In this document: positions 30,707 to 43,164 of the stretch, piece after piece
Layout of the letters: every line of letters starts with the position of its first letter
Numbering within the stretch: position 1 is the first letter of the stretch
Assembly (NCBI RefSeq): GCF_025961575.1
Contig: NZ_JAOQNX010000026.1
Location: 16,120-80,119 of the forward strand
Direction of reading: 5' to 3'
Length of the DNA: 64,000 nt
Origin: Rhodoblastus acidophilus
GTDB taxonomy: Bacteria; Pseudomonadota; Alphaproteobacteria; Rhizobiales; Beijerinckiaceae
Made by a program: the position numbers and the translations under genes
Notes under the pieces: model-generated
The model's database searches: none
Told to the model about the DNA's origin: nothing
Seen by the model: only the letters and a program-made list of their open reading frames with translations

Positions 30707-31347
30707 CAGCTCTTGGTCGCCTTCTCGTCGCCGGGAAGAGTGTGGGTCGCCGACTCCCAGGGGGACAGGAAGTCGAAGGATCGGAATTCCTGGTTGAGCT
30801 TCACAGGCTCGTAGACCACCCGCTTGCTCTCGTCGTCGTAGCGAACTTCGACATAGCCGGTGAGCGGGAAGTCCTTGCGCAGCGGATGGCCGTCGAACCC
30901 GTAATCGGTGAGCATGCGGCGCAGGTCCGGATGGTCCGCAAACAGCACGCCATACATGTCATAGGCTTCGCGCTCGTACCAATTGGCCGCGGGCCACACA
31001 TTGACCGCCGAAGGCAACGGATTGATGTCGTCGGCCGCCGTCTTCACGCGAATGCGCAGATTGGCGGCGGGGTCGAGCAGATGCACGACCACGTCGAAGC
31101 GTTTTTCGCGCGCGGGAAAGTCCACCGCCGTCAGGTCGATGAAGCTGACAAAGCCGTTGTCGCGCAAATAAGTGAGCGATTCGATCCATTTGGCGGAATC
31201 GACGGTCACGCTCAGCTCGTCGAAGGCGAGCTTGGCGGACAGGAAGGCGGCGCCCAGGCCCGCCTCGATCTTTTCGGAGAGCGCCCGCAGGTTTGTGCGT
31301 AAAATCTCCGCATGGGTGTGTTCGACCGGAGGAGTGGCGTCCGTCAT
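30706..31347 (-). CDS. nuoC: NADH-quinone oxidoreductase subunit C
   Basis: 30-kDa subunit (213 aa), separate from nuoD as in most Alphaproteobacteria. The core reads [33 protein letters not shown], with the RKDFPL block and a C-terminal [15 protein letters not shown]. The start at 31347 ([16 protein letters not shown] upstream) is chosen over 31395. A gap of 96 bases separates it from nuoB. Confidence 0.94.
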   Translation of the reverse strand: MTDATPPVEHTHAEILRTNLRALSEKIEAGLGAAFLSAKLAFDELSVTVDSAKWIESLTYLRDNGFVSFIDLTAVDFPAREKRFDVVVHLLDPAANLRIRVKTAADDINPLPSAVNVWPAANWYEREAYDMYGVLFADHPDLRRMLTDYGFDGHPLRKDFPLTGYVEVRYDDESKRVVYEPVKLNQEFRSFDFLSPWESATHTLPGDEKATKS

Positions 31348-31443
31348 CTCGAAGTCCCTCGCCCGCAGGGGGGCGGAAATCTTGGTTTTGCGCACATTTT
31401 TCCCGAAAACCGCTTCACGCTTTTCGGCAATGCGCGCCGGATT

Positions 31444-32028
31444 TTAGCGTTCGATCGTGCCGGTGCGGCGGATCTTGCGCTGCAGCAGCATGATGCCGTA
31501 GAGCAGCGCTTCCGCCGAGGGCGGGCAGCCGGGCACGTAGATGTCCACGGGCACGATGCGGTCGCAGCCGCGCACCACCGAATAGGAATAGTGGTAGTAG
31601 CCGCCGCCATTGGCGCAGGAGCCCATCGAGATCACGTAGCGCGGCTCCGGCATCTGGTCGTAGACCTTGCGCAGCGCCGGGGCCATCTTGTTGGTGAGCG
31701 TGCCGGCGACGATCATCACGTCGGACTGGCGCGGCGAGGCGCGGGGCGCAAAACCGTAGCGCTCCACGTCATAGCGCGGCATGGCCACATGCATCATTTC
31801 GACGGCGCAACAGGCGAGACCAAAAGTCATCCACATCAGCGAGCCGGTGCGCGCCCAGTTGATCAGGTCGTCGGTCGCGGTGACGATGAACCCCTTGTCG
31901 GCCAACTGTTCGTTAATGGACAGGAAGGTCGGATCGTCGGCGCCGATCGGCTTGCCGGTGCGGGGATCGAGGATTCCGCGGGGCGCGGGCGCGATCAGTG
32001 TCGGCTGCGTTTCGCGCGTCAGTCCCAT
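31444..32028 (-). CDS. nuoB: NADH-quinone oxidoreductase subunit B
   Basis: PSST-type subunit binding cluster N2 (194 aa). Ligands are Cys73-Cys74 (LACCAVEMM), Cys137 ([11 protein letters not shown]) and Cys167 (VPGCPP). Contributes to the quinone site with NuoD. The start overlaps the nuoA end by 10 bases. The N-terminal 40 residues are an alphaproteobacterial-type extension. Confidence 0.95.
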   Translation of the reverse strand: MGLTRETQPTLIAPAPRGILDPRTGKPIGADDPTFLSINEQLADKGFIVTATDDLINWARTGSLMWMTFGLACCAVEMMHVAMPRYDVERYGFAPRASPRQSDVMIVAGTLTNKMAPALRKVYDQMPEPRYVISMGSCANGGGYYHYSYSVVRGCDRIVPVDIYVPGCPPSAEALLYGIMLLQRKIRRTGTIER

Positions 32029-32381
32029 TCAAGGGCTCCCTTTTTCCATTCATAGACGAAGCCGACGGTGAGCACCCCGAGGAACAGCATCATCGACCAG
32101 AACCCGAAGGGGCCGATCGCGCGGAAGGCGACCGCCCAGGGGAACAGGAAGGCGACTTCCAGATCGAAGATGATGAACAGAAGCGACACGAGATAGAAGC
32201 GCACGTCGAACTTCATGCGGGCGTCGTCGAAGGCGTTGAAGCCGCACTCGTAGGCGGAGAGTTTTTCCGCGTCGGGCGCCTTGTGGGCGAGGATGAAGGG
32301 CGCGACGAGCAGCGCCCCAGAAAGCACTGTCGCGATGGCGATGAAGATCACCAGCGGCAGATAATCGTTGAGAACCGACAT
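32019..32381 (-). CDS. nuoA: NADH-quinone oxidoreductase subunit A
   Basis: Three-helix membrane subunit (120 aa), the first gene of the operon. The loop [25 protein letters not shown] after helix 1 carries the conserved ECG motif; [20 protein letters not shown] is helix 2 with its conserved Asp-Glu pair. The upstream GGGAGGAC serves as ribosome site. Confidence 0.95.
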   Translation of the reverse strand: MSVLNDYLPLVIFIAIATVLSGALLVAPFILAHKAPDAEKLSAYECGFNAFDDARMKFDVRFYLVSLLFIIFDLEVAFLFPWAVAFRAIGPFGFWSMMLFLGVLTVGFVYEWKKGALEWD

Positions 32382-32687
32382 TTTTGTCCTCCCGCCGATT
32401 TTTGGCGCTCACCCCGAAACCATAAAGAATCGGGAAGGCGTTCCGGCGACAGTAGCTCAGTAGCAAGAGCCCTGCCACCGCCGCCCCTTTGGTCTCGTTC
32501 CGTATCTTAGTGCGACAATACGCGCAAGGTCGAAACGCGCGTCTAGGACTAAGGACGGGTCCGGGCGAACCACGTGACAGCGAAGTCGTTGGAATCGCGG
32601 AAGATTCAAAGATGATCAGCACGGAGCGGGCAAGCGACGATCGCGACCATTTGCCGCTGCGCCTGATATGGTGTCGCCATGGTGAAA
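32382..32687. other. Leader/promoter region of the nuo operon
   Basis: About 305 bases between nuoA and tRNA-Asp with no credible gene. On the minus strand TTGCGC followed 16 bases later by ATACGG (around 32505-32535) is a weak promoter candidate. A plus-strand patch at 32446-32475 looks like the D-arm of a tRNA but does not continue into one. Confidence 0.45.
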
Positions 32688-32764
32688 TGGCGAGAGAGAC
32701 GGGGCTCGAACCCGCGACCTCCGGCGTGACAGGCCGGCGCTCTGACCAACTGAGCTACTCCCCC
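32688..32764 (-). tRNA. tRNA-Asp (anticodon GTC)
   Basis: Minus-strand cloverleaf: acceptor GGGGGAG/CTCTCTC (including two G-U pairs), D-arm TAGCTCAGTTGGTCAGAGC, anticodon stem CCGGC around CTGTCAC with anticodon GTC, T-arm GCGGGTTCGAGCCCCGT, discriminator G, and encoded CCA at 32688-32690. Confidence 0.94.
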
Positions 32765-33178
32765 GCATGTCCGGCGCGCGTCAGTGACTTGCGTCGTGCG
32801 GATGGGTGCGAAGTAAGGCAGGGCGCGGTTCAAGTCAAGCGCCCTTGTGACGACTTTTTGATGGTTTGTGAAAATACTAGGCAAAGCCTGGCTTCCGCCG
32901 CGACGGATGCGGCGCAAGGATGGGAGCAATACCCCCGTTCGGACGCTCCGGCGCGTCGCAACGGCGAGAATCAGAGGGAATCGCGAGATCAACGCGTGGT
33001 GGTGGGCTGTCCCGGGCCATACCACCCGTGAGGAGAAAGCGGCGAGGTCGCGTTCAGCGGCGCGTGGAGCTGGGACGACGCCATAGGCACCGGCCAGAAC
33101 GACAGGACGGGGCGCGACAGGCGAAAAGCCTGCCGGAGGCGTTCCCGGACAGCGCCGCTCAAACGGGGAAAAGGACCG
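32765..33178. other. Non-coding region between tRNA-Asp and the ClpP-fold gene
   Basis: About 410 bases. Short open frames on both strands are GC-driven and have no ribosome site. It should hold the promoter for tRNA-Asp at its left end. I see no further gene or clear repeat. Confidence 0.5.
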
Positions 33179-33844
33179 TCAGAAAACCCGGCTGGCCAGA
33201 TTCCAGCGCGCCATTTCCGACGACGTCACCATATGCAGCGTCGACGAGGAAATATGTTCGGCGGTGCGGATCAGGTCGCTGGAGACGCCCATGCGGGCGC
33301 TATAGGCCATCAGATGCGCGGCCATCGAGCCATTGTCGTAGCGGCGCACCACCGCGCCGCCATCGCCAAAAATGCCGGCGTCGGTGGTCTGGTTGGCGAA
33401 CATGCGATGGATGCCGAGCGAACTGCCTTGCGGCGCCACGCGCTTGCGGCCGCCCATGAAGGCGTAGACGCAAGCCGACAGGCAATGGGCGGACAGGAAG
33501 CGCCCGCCCCGCCCCGAGGACGGCGAAAGCCGCGCCACTACGGTGGCCGCGCCGATTCGGCGGAAAATCTGCCCGAGCTCCATGGAGGCGACGACATAGC
33601 CGCCTTCGGAATTCAGGAACACGACGGTGCGCAGATCGCGATTCCCCGCGTTCTCCCGCAAAAAGGCCAGGAACTCGTGCGGCGTGGAATTGGTGATCTG
33701 GCCCTCCGCGACAATCGCCATGGGACAGCCGCCGCGGCAGCCGCCGCCGAGCGATTCGAGCCGGAACGTCATGGCCTGCGCATGGGTCGCGGCGAGCGCG
33801 CCGAAGGCGAGCGCCCCGAGCGCAAGGCGGGGTTGAGACATCAT
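33179..33844 (-). CDS. Secreted ClpP/crotonase-fold protein (221 aa)
   Basis: Start at ATG 33844 (a second ATG follows), with GGCGGAG 8 bases upstream; the first 24 residues form a signal peptide ending AQA-M. The core resembles the periplasmic ClpP-like family (COG3904-type): FLNSEGGYVVASMELGQIFR, then a Cys-flanked nucleophile-like patch LSAHCLSACVYAFMGG and a following LGIHR. In ClpP the equivalent place carries Ser then His; here SAC and IHR could supply them, but the activity is not proven. Stands alone between tRNA-Asp and tRNA-Val. Confidence 0.7.
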   Translation of the reverse strand: MMSQPRLALGALAFGALAATHAQAMTFRLESLGGGCRGGCPMAIVAEGQITNSTPHEFLAFLRENAGNRDLRTVVFLNSEGGYVVASMELGQIFRRIGAATVVARLSPSSGRGGRFLSAHCLSACVYAFMGGRKRVAPQGSSLGIHRMFANQTTDAGIFGDGGAVVRRYDNGSMAAHLMAYSARMGVSSDLIRTAEHISSSTLHMVTSSEMARWNLASRVF

Positions 33845-33890
33845 GCGCGCAACTCCGCCCCAGAAATTCGCCACGGAGACTCTCCAGATA

Positions 33891-33966
33891 TGGTGGGCGG
33901 TGACGGTCTCGAACCGCCGACCCTCTCGGTGTAAACGAGATGCTCTACCAACTGAGCTAACCGCCC
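33891..33966 (-). tRNA. tRNA-Val (anticodon TAC)
   Basis: Minus-strand cloverleaf: GGGCGGT/ACCGCCC acceptor, TAGCTCAGTTGGTAGAGC D-arm, anticodon arm CTCGT-TTACACC-type loop with TAC, T-loop TTCGAGA, discriminator A and encoded CCA (33891-33893). Next to hupB-lon as in other Rhizobiales. Confidence 0.95.
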
Positions 33967-34129
33967 TTCGCGCCGGCTGCGGGCGCTCAAAAACGCTTTA
34001 GGACGCGCCACGCGCCCTGACAAGACTTTCGGCCAAAGAGATTAAAACCTTGCGAATGGGAACGCCAAGCTCCGCAACCGTGAGAAGCCCCGGAACGCTT
34101 GAGAACGCCCGATAGCAAACCCGAAAAAA

Positions 34130-34196
34130 AGCCTGGCGAATGTGGATTCGCCAGGCTCGAGAGATAACAAAACCTGACGAATCGCAATTCGCCAGG
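34130..34196 (-). terminator. Tandem near-identical terminators after hupB
   Basis: Two hairpins in a row: 34173-34196 (CCTGGCGAAT/ATTCGTCAGG on the minus strand, one mismatch, then TTTTGTT) and 34130-34157 (AGCCTGGCGAAT, loop of four, ATTCGCCAGGCT, perfect 12 bp, then TTTTTT). The stems are almost the same sequence, so the second looks like a copy of the first. Confidence 0.9.
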
Positions 34197-34221
34197 CTCG
34201 CAGTCCGAAAGCGCGTGTGAC

Positions 34222-34500
34222 TTACTTGTTGACCAGCGTCTTGAGCTGGGCGCCGGGCTTGAAGCGCACGCTCTTGGAGGCGGGAATCGTGATCTCCTCG
34301 CCGGTCGCGGGATTGCGACCCTTGCCGGCGGCGCGCTCCTTGACCGAGAAGGTGCCGAAACCGACGAGGCGAACTTCCTCGCCATTCTTCAGCGCCTGCG
34401 AGATCGCATCGATCACGGCGTCGAGGGCGGCGCCGGCGGCGGCCTTCGAGGATTCCGTCGCTTCAGCCACCACGTCGATCAGTTCGGCTTTGTTGGTCAT
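34222..34500 (-). CDS. hupB: DNA-binding protein HU (92 aa)
   Basis: Histone-like dimeric protein that bends DNA. MTNKAELIDVVAE starts the helical N-terminus; GFGTFSVKERAAGKGRNPAT carries the family signature and the beta-arm tip RNPATGEEI; it ends KPGAQLKTLVNK. ATG 34500 follows AGGAG by 6 bases. Downstream of lon, as is usual, but with its own promoter region (lon ends in a terminator). Confidence 0.95.
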   Translation of the reverse strand: MTNKAELIDVVAEATESSKAAAGAALDAVIDAISQALKNGEEVRLVGFGTFSVKERAAGKGRNPATGEEITIPASKSVRFKPGAQLKTLVNK

Positions 34501-34805
34501 ATGAAACTCCTGTCTCTGCGGCGCGCTCTCAGTCGCAACCTTATGTTCTCCCGGGCCGCTGTCCGGATGGAAGCTTGATCGCCGCCACGAAAAGCGCGCC
34601 GCAGGGCGCTGCTCGAATCGTAACCGGACGATGGCGCTACTTTTGATGCGAATCCGGGCCAAGGCAAGGGACCGGGCGGGAGATTCTCCAAAAAAACCCA
34701 GCAAAATCGGGCTTTTTAGCCCCTCGGCTTGCGCAAAGACAAAGGGCCGGAGCCAAAATGGCCCCGGCCCCCAATTCAGGCGGGAAATCCTCCCGGCGCG
34801 CGGTC
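34501..34805. other. hupB leader region and lon terminator
   Basis: About 300 bases without a gene. The left part is the hupB upstream region; the right end holds the lon terminator (34735-34770). The long open frame into hupB from 34704 is an artefact of high GC. Confidence 0.6.
34735..34770 (-). terminator. Terminator of lon
   Basis: A 12-bp stem with one mismatch, GGGCCGGAGCCA (34744-34755) / TGGCCCCGGCCC (34759-34770), loop AAA. On the minus strand it is followed by CTTTGTCTTT. Confidence 0.75.
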
Positions 34806-37232
<2,427 letters not shown>

Positions 37233-37397
37233 CTCTTCATCCTTTGGTCACGGCGGACCTGACCTTGGTCGTCTTACCGTTGCAAGGTCCGGGCCGCCCA
37301 CGGAACGGACGGACACGGCCTCCTCGCGAGCGCCGACCCTCCCTCCGTGCGCCGTCCGATCCGTGCTAGGCCTCGGCGGCGTGGGGCTCACCGACGG

Positions 37398-37426
37398 AAA
37401 TGGGGCGTCTCCGCCCCAGTTTCAAG
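37398..37426 (-). promoter_or_regulatory. Heat-shock (RpoH) promoter of lon, overlapping a hairpin
   Basis: On the minus strand CTTGAAA (37426-37420), 14-base spacer, CCCCATTT (37405-37398), a nearly perfect match to the sigma32 consensus. The spacer and the -10 box are also a 7-bp inverted repeat (TGGGGCG/CGCCCCA, 37401-37418), which may act as a weak clpX terminator. Distance to the lon start is about 165 bases. Confidence 0.7.
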
Positions 37427-37477
37427 TTCGCCCCTGTGTTCGACTATGGCCTGGGCCTTGCGCCCACGCCATTCGAC

Positions 37478-38743
<1,266 letters not shown>

Positions 38744-38964
38744 TCATCTCTCCTTGGCCGCCGGTTCGAGACCTACCGGCCGCTCTGGGGGCTCATGCGG
38801 CCACGCCGCGCCCGAAAAACCATCGCCGGACCGACGATCAGCGCGCCCTTTCGACGCTCCGGGTTCATCTGCGTCGACCGGCCAGTTTAAGCCGTTCGAC
38901 GCCAATGACAAGCTGTGCCGAATTCACGGCGTTTCACGATGACCGGCCGCGGACGGCCGGCGGC

Positions 38965-39600
38965 TCACTTCTTCTCGTCGGCCTTGTCGTCCGGACGCTT
39001 GCTCAGCACATTGTCGATCAGGCCGAAATCCTTGGCCTCTTCGGAAGACATGAAATGGTCGCGATCAAGCGTCTTCTCGATCGTCTCATAGTCCTGGCCG
39101 GTGTGTTTCACATAAACTTCATTCAACCGCTTCTTCACCTTCATTATGTCTTCAGCATGGCGAAGGATGTCAGAGGCTTGCCCCTGGAAGCCGCCGGAGG
39201 GTTGATGGACCATGATTCGCGCGTTCGGCAGGGCGAAGCGCATGCCCGCCTCGCCGCCGCACAGCAGCAGCGAGCCCATCGACGCCGCCTGGCCGACGCA
39301 GAGCGTGGACACTTTGGGCTTGATGAACTGCATGGTGTCGTAGATCGCCATGCCCGCCGTCACCACGCCGCCCGGCGAGTTGATGTACATGGAGATCTCC
39401 TTCTTGGGATTCTCCGCTTCCAGGAACAGCAGCTGGGCGATGATGACGGAGGCCATGCCGTCTTCGACCGGGCCGGTGAGGAAGACGATTCGCTCGCGCA
39501 GCAGACGGGAATAAATGTCGAATCCGCGCTCGCCGCGCGGCGTGTTCTCGATGACCTGCGGAATGAGATATTGATTATACGTTTCGATCGGATCGCGCAT
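38965..39600 (-). CDS. clpP: ATP-dependent Clp protease proteolytic subunit (211 aa)
   Basis: Catalytic triad residues are Ser107 (GQAASMGS), His132 (MVHQPSGG) and Asp181 (LDRDHFMS). Forms the tetradecameric chamber with ClpX. Length is that of alphaproteobacterial housekeeping ClpP. The upstream 320 bases carry a perfect inverted repeat (see 39703-39723). Confidence 0.96.
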   Translation of the reverse strand: MRDPIETYNQYLIPQVIENTPRGERGFDIYSRLLRERIVFLTGPVEDGMASVIIAQLLFLEAENPKKEISMYINSPGGVVTAGMAIYDTMQFIKPKVSTLCVGQAASMGSLLLCGGEAGMRFALPNARIMVHQPSGGFQGQASDILRHAEDIMKVKKRLNEVYVKHTGQDYETIEKTLDRDHFMSSEEAKDFGLIDNVLSKRPDDKADEKK

Positions 39601-39702
39601 GGATCATCCCTTGAACCTTGTCGGCCGCGCCTTCAGGCCTCGACCGCATTCCCATATCTGCCAACATAATGTGCTTTCGGCCCGTGGCAATGGCCGTGCT
39701 GG

Positions 39703-39723
39703 TTGCATGAAACCGTCATGCAA
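39703..39723. promoter_or_regulatory. Perfect inverted repeat upstream of clpP
   Basis: TTGCATGA (39703-39710), 5-base spacer, TCATGCAA (39716-39723). It is about 100 bases before the clpP start and has the symmetry of a dimeric repressor site. No binding protein is known from the sequence. Confidence 0.4.
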
Positions 39724-39869
39724 ATCCGGGGCCGGTTTGGTCTCCGCCCGGCGCAAAGGCCGGGGTCGACGAGAATATCCGCCAACTCTAGCGCCCGCCG
39801 ACTGAATAAACCCTAAAGATTCCGAAGGTTTGCAAGGCTTTGCGCTGACGGTGCGGAAGGCCAAAACGA

Positions 39870-39900
39870 GACGCGCCCGCGCGAGGGGCGCGGGCGCGTC
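39870..39900 (-). terminator. Terminator of tig
   Basis: Perfect 13-bp stem GACGCGCCCGCGC (39870-39882) / GCGCGGGCGCGTC (39888-39900), loop of 5. On the minus strand TCGTTTTGG follows, so the T-tract is short. Confidence 0.75.
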
Positions 39901-39926
39901 GTTGCAAATCGGACGTCAGTTCAAGC

Positions 39927-41282
39927 TCATTCGTCATCCTGCGGCTTGAACAATTCCTCCTTGGACACGGTCTTGTCCGTGACCTTGGCCTGTCCGAGGA
40001 TGTGGTCGATGACCTTCTCCTCGAAGATCGGCGCGCGAATCTGGGCCAGCGCCTGCGGGTTCTTCTGGTAATATTCCCACAGCAGCTTTTCCTGGCCGGG
40101 GAACTGGCGAGCCTGGTCGACAATGCCGCGCGTGACCTCGTCATCGGTCACCTTGACGCCCGCGCTCTCGCCGACTTCGGCGACCACGAGGCCGAGACGC
40201 ACGCGGCGTTCGGCGATGCGGCGATATTCGGCGCGCTGCGCCTCTTCGGTCGTGCCGGCGTCCTCAAAGCTCTTGCCGGTCGAACGCTGCTCGGCGAGGA
40301 GCTGATTCCAGATCCCCTCGAACTCGTGATTGACCAGCTCTTCCGGCAGATCGAAGGCGTAGCGCTTGTCCAGCGCGTCAAGCAGGGTGCGCTTCAGCTT
40401 TTCGCGCGACGCCTTGGTGTAGTCGCCCTTGAGGCGCTCGACGATGCCCTCGCGCAGCTTTTCGGCGCTCTCAAAACCGAATCCCTTGGCGAATTCGTCA
40501 TCCACCGCCTGTTCGCCGGGCGCGGCCACCGCCGTCACCTTGACATCGAACACAGCCGCCTTGCCGGCGAGGTTTTGCGCCGAATAATCCTCGGGGAAGG
40601 TGACGTTCACCGCGCGGTCCTCGCCGGCCTTGGCGCCGACGAGCTGGTCTTCGAAACCGGGAATGAACGAGCCGGAGCCGAGCACGAGATCGACGCCCTG
40701 CGCTGTGCCGCCCTCAAAAGCCTCGTCGCCGATCTTGCCGACGAAATCGATGGTCAGCTTGTCGCCGTTTTCGGCGGCGGCGCCTTCTTCGCGGGCAGTG
40801 TAGGCGCGATTGCGGTCGACCAGACGCTTGATGGCCTCCTCGACCTCGCTGTCGGGCAGTTCGGCGACGAGGCGCTCGACCTCGATGTCCTCGAAGGAGC
40901 CGACCTCGAAGGTCGGCAGGACTTCAAAGGCGAGGGAGAAGGTGAGGTCGCCGCTGGCCTCCAAAACCTTTTCCATCTCGCCCTTGTCTTCGGGGAAGCT
41001 GAATTTCGGCGCGGCGGCGAGGCGCAGCTTGTTGTCGTCGAGGATTTTCTGCTGGGCGGCGTTCACCGCCTCCTGGACGACATCGCCCATGATCGACTTG
41101 CCATAGACGCGCTTGAGGTGGCCGACCGGGACTTTGCCGGGACGGAACCCCTTGATCTGGACCTTGTCCTTCATGGACGCGATCTGCGCGTCGAGCTTTT
41201 CGGCCAATTCGCTCGCCGGGAGAACGATCCTGTATTCGCGCTTCAGCCCCTGCGAAAGCGTTTCCGTAGCCTGCATCTCCAA
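39927..41282 (-). CDS. tig: Trigger factor, ribosome-bound chaperone (451 aa)
   Basis: Peptidyl-prolyl isomerase and chaperone at the ribosome exit. The ribosome-binding helix is [14 protein letters not shown] (about residues 45-58), the PPIase domain runs from about 150 to 245 ([35 protein letters not shown]), and the long helical C-terminal domain follows. The acidic tail ends PQDDE. tRNA-Leu lies just upstream. Confidence 0.95.
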   Translation of the reverse strand: MEMQATETLSQGLKREYRIVLPASELAEKLDAQIASMKDKVQIKGFRPGKVPVGHLKRVYGKSIMGDVVQEAVNAAQQKILDDNKLRLAAAPKFSFPEDKGEMEKVLEASGDLTFSLAFEVLPTFEVGSFEDIEVERLVAELPDSEVEEAIKRLVDRNRAYTAREEGAAAENGDKLTIDFVGKIGDEAFEGGTAQGVDLVLGSGSFIPGFEDQLVGAKAGEDRAVNVTFPEDYSAQNLAGKAAVFDVKVTAVAAPGEQAVDDEFAKGFGFESAEKLREGIVERLKGDYTKASREKLKRTLLDALDKRYAFDLPEELVNHEFEGIWNQLLAEQRSTGKSFEDAGTTEEAQRAEYRRIAERRVRLGLVVAEVGESAGVKVTDDEVTRGIVDQARQFPGQEKLLWEYYQKNPQALAQIRAPIFEEKVIDHILGQAKVTDKTVSKEELFKPQDDE

Positions 41283-41338
41283 AACCTTTTTTCTACCGGG
41301 CGGGCCCGGACCATCTGAAACCTGGGAACTCGGCGCAG

Positions 41339-41423
41339 TGGTGCGGGCGGAGGGACTCGAACCCCCACGACATCAGCCACCGGAACCTAAATCCGGCGCG
41401 TCTACCAGTTCCGCCACGCCCGC
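41339..41423 (-). tRNA. tRNA-Leu (anticodon TAG)
   Basis: Minus strand: acceptor GCGGGCG/CGCCCGC, D-arm TGGCGGAACTGGTAGACGC, anticodon stem CCGGA around the loop with TAG, a long variable arm (TGGCTGATGTCGTGGG region) typical of class II tRNAs, T-loop TTCGAGT, discriminator A and encoded CCA (41339-41341). Confidence 0.93.
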
Positions 41424-41511
41424 GCGCTGTGTGCAAGGGGCGCTCTATAGCAATGCGCGCGACGCGGCGCAGCAAAAAAATGGCGGAATCGGGCCTTCTC
41501 GCCCCAGATTA

Positions 41512-43077
41512 TCAAAGAGCCGCCACAACCCTCGGCAGCGTCTCGGGCAAATCTTCCGCAATCAGGCCTGGGCCAAAGGCGTTTGCCGCCTCGCCATGCA
41601 GCCAGACCGCACAGGCCGCCGCCTCGAAGGCCGGCATATTTTGCGCGAGCAGGCCGCCAATGATCCCCGCGAGCACGTCGCCCGAACCGGCCGTCGCCAG
41701 AGTCGGCGGCGCGTTGGCGGCGATGGCCGCGCGCCCGTCGGGACCAGCCACCACGGTGTCGGGCCCCTTTAGCACGATCACCGCGCCCAGACTTTTGGCG
41801 GCAGTCCGCGCTCTCTCCAGTTTCGATGTGTAATCAAGCGGTTGCAAACCGGACTTGCTAGATGACGCTAGGTCACCGTCCTCCGGCGGGCCAGACGGAG
41901 ATTCTTGACTCTTCTCCTTGAAAAGACGCTCAAATTCTCCGTCATGCGGCGTCAGGACGACGCGCGCGGCGCTCGTCCCGATGCGGCGCGCCAAAGCCCG
42001 CCAGTCCCCCGAAAAGGCGGTAAGCGCGTCGGCGTCGAGCACCAGTCCGAGTGGCCGATCCGGCGTCGCCGCCGCCAGCAAGACCGACGCAATCTCGGCC
42101 GTTGCCGGGCCGACGCCAAAAGCCGGCCCGAACACACAGGCGCTGAAACGGCGGTCAGACAAAAGATCGCGCCATTGCGCCGGCCCCTCGGCTTCGCGCA
42201 GCATGATCGCGGTGAGCTGCGCGGCGTTGACCGCCAACGCATCCGCAGGACTGACCACCGTCACCAGCCCCGCGCCGGCGCGCAGGCCCGCGCGCGCGGC
42301 GAGCCGCGCCGCGCCGGTGCGCGCCAACGGCCCCGAGGCGACCAGCAAATGCCCGCGCGCATATTTGTGCCCGGCGATCTCCGGCCTCGGCATCAGGGCG
42401 CGCCAGAGAGGCGGACGGTTTTCGAATGTTTTCGGCGCGATCTCCGCCAAGACGCGCGCCTCAATGCCGATTTGCGTGAGCAAAAGCTCGCCGCAGGCAA
42501 GCCGGCCCGGCAGCAGCACATGGCCGGGCTTCTTGCGAAAAAAGGTGACGGTTTTGTGGGCCCGGACGCAGCCTGGGCCGAGGCCGGTGGCGCCGTCGAG
42601 CCCCGAGGGCACGTCGACCGCGAGGATCGGCTTGCCCGCCGCATTGAGGCGCTCGACGAGGTCAAGCGCCCGTCCGTCCAGCGGACGCGACAGGCCGGCG
42701 CCGAACAAAGCGTCGATCACCACATCCGCCCGCGCCGGATCGACCTCTGGGGCGTCGCAGGTCTCGCCCGCCCAATCCTCAAAAGCCTGTTTGGCGTCGC
42801 CGCGCAAGGCGCGCGGATCGCCCAGCGCGCCGACCTCCACATCGAAACCGGCGTCGCGCAACAGCCGCGCGGCAACATAGCCGTCGCCGCCATTGTTGCC
42901 GGGACCGCAGAACACGGCGACGCGCCGTCCCCCGTTCGCGCGCAAAAAAGCGGCGGCGGCCTCGGCGACATTCTTCCCCGCCTTGAGCATCAGCGCATAG
43001 CCGGGAACGCCGGCGGCGATGGTGAGCGCGTCGGCGCGGCCCATGTCCTCGGGTGTCAGCAATTCGATGGGTTCCAT
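41512..43077 (-). CDS. nnr: Bifunctional NAD(P)HX epimerase/dehydratase (521 aa)
   Basis: Repairs hydrated NADH and NADPH. The N-terminal epimerase (YjeF_N) carries [16 protein letters not shown] (about 58-73) and [11 protein letters not shown]; the C-terminal kinase-like dehydratase has [18 protein letters not shown] [29 protein letters not shown] and [16 protein letters not shown] Ser/Pro-rich insert of about 33 residues (387-419) is set between TPHDGEF...LF and the next helix, and is not usual for the family. Divergent from the malyl-CoA lyase gene. Confidence 0.92.
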   Translation of the reverse strand: MEPIELLTPEDMGRADALTIAAGVPGYALMLKAGKNVAEAAAAFLRANGGRRVAVFCGPGNNGGDGYVAARLLRDAGFDVEVGALGDPRALRGDAKQAFEDWAGETCDAPEVDPARADVVIDALFGAGLSRPLDGRALDLVERLNAAGKPILAVDVPSGLDGATGLGPGCVRAHKTVTFFRKKPGHVLLPGRLACGELLLTQIGIEARVLAEIAPKTFENRPPLWRALMPRPEIAGHKYARGHLLVASGPLARTGAARLAARAGLRAGAGLVTVVSPADALAVNAAQLTAIMLREAEGPAQWRDLLSDRRFSACVFGPAFGVGPATAEIASVLLAAATPDRPLGLVLDADALTAFSGDWRALARRIGTSAARVVLTPHDGEFERLFKEKSQESPSGPPEDGDLASSSKSGLQPLDYTSKLERARTAAKSLGAVIVLKGPDTVVAGPDGRAAIAANAPPTLATAGSGDVLAGIIGGLLAQNMPAFEAAACAVWLHGEAANAFGPGLIAEDLPETLPRVVAAL

Positions 43078-43164
43078 GGCCGAAGTCTGAGCCGGTCCCT
43101 ACGGAAATGCAATTGCGGCCTCACCGCTTTTCGCTTATGGCGCAGCGCAACAAGGGAGTATTGC

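Larger units (their letters stand above)
39601..39926. other. tig-clpP intergenic region
   Basis: About 325 bases with no gene. It holds the tig terminator (39870-39900), the inverted repeat 39703-39723 and presumably the clpP promoter. Confidence 0.6.

Noticed and set aside
32446..32480. tRNA-like patch AGTAGCTCAGTAGCAAGAGC on the plus strand
   Set aside because: Only the D-arm matches; no anticodon arm or T-arm follows and the acceptor strands do not pair.
41905..43164. Upstream extension of the malyl-CoA lyase frame
   Set aside because: Shadow of the nnr gene on the other strand; the family starts at 43165 behind a ribosome site.
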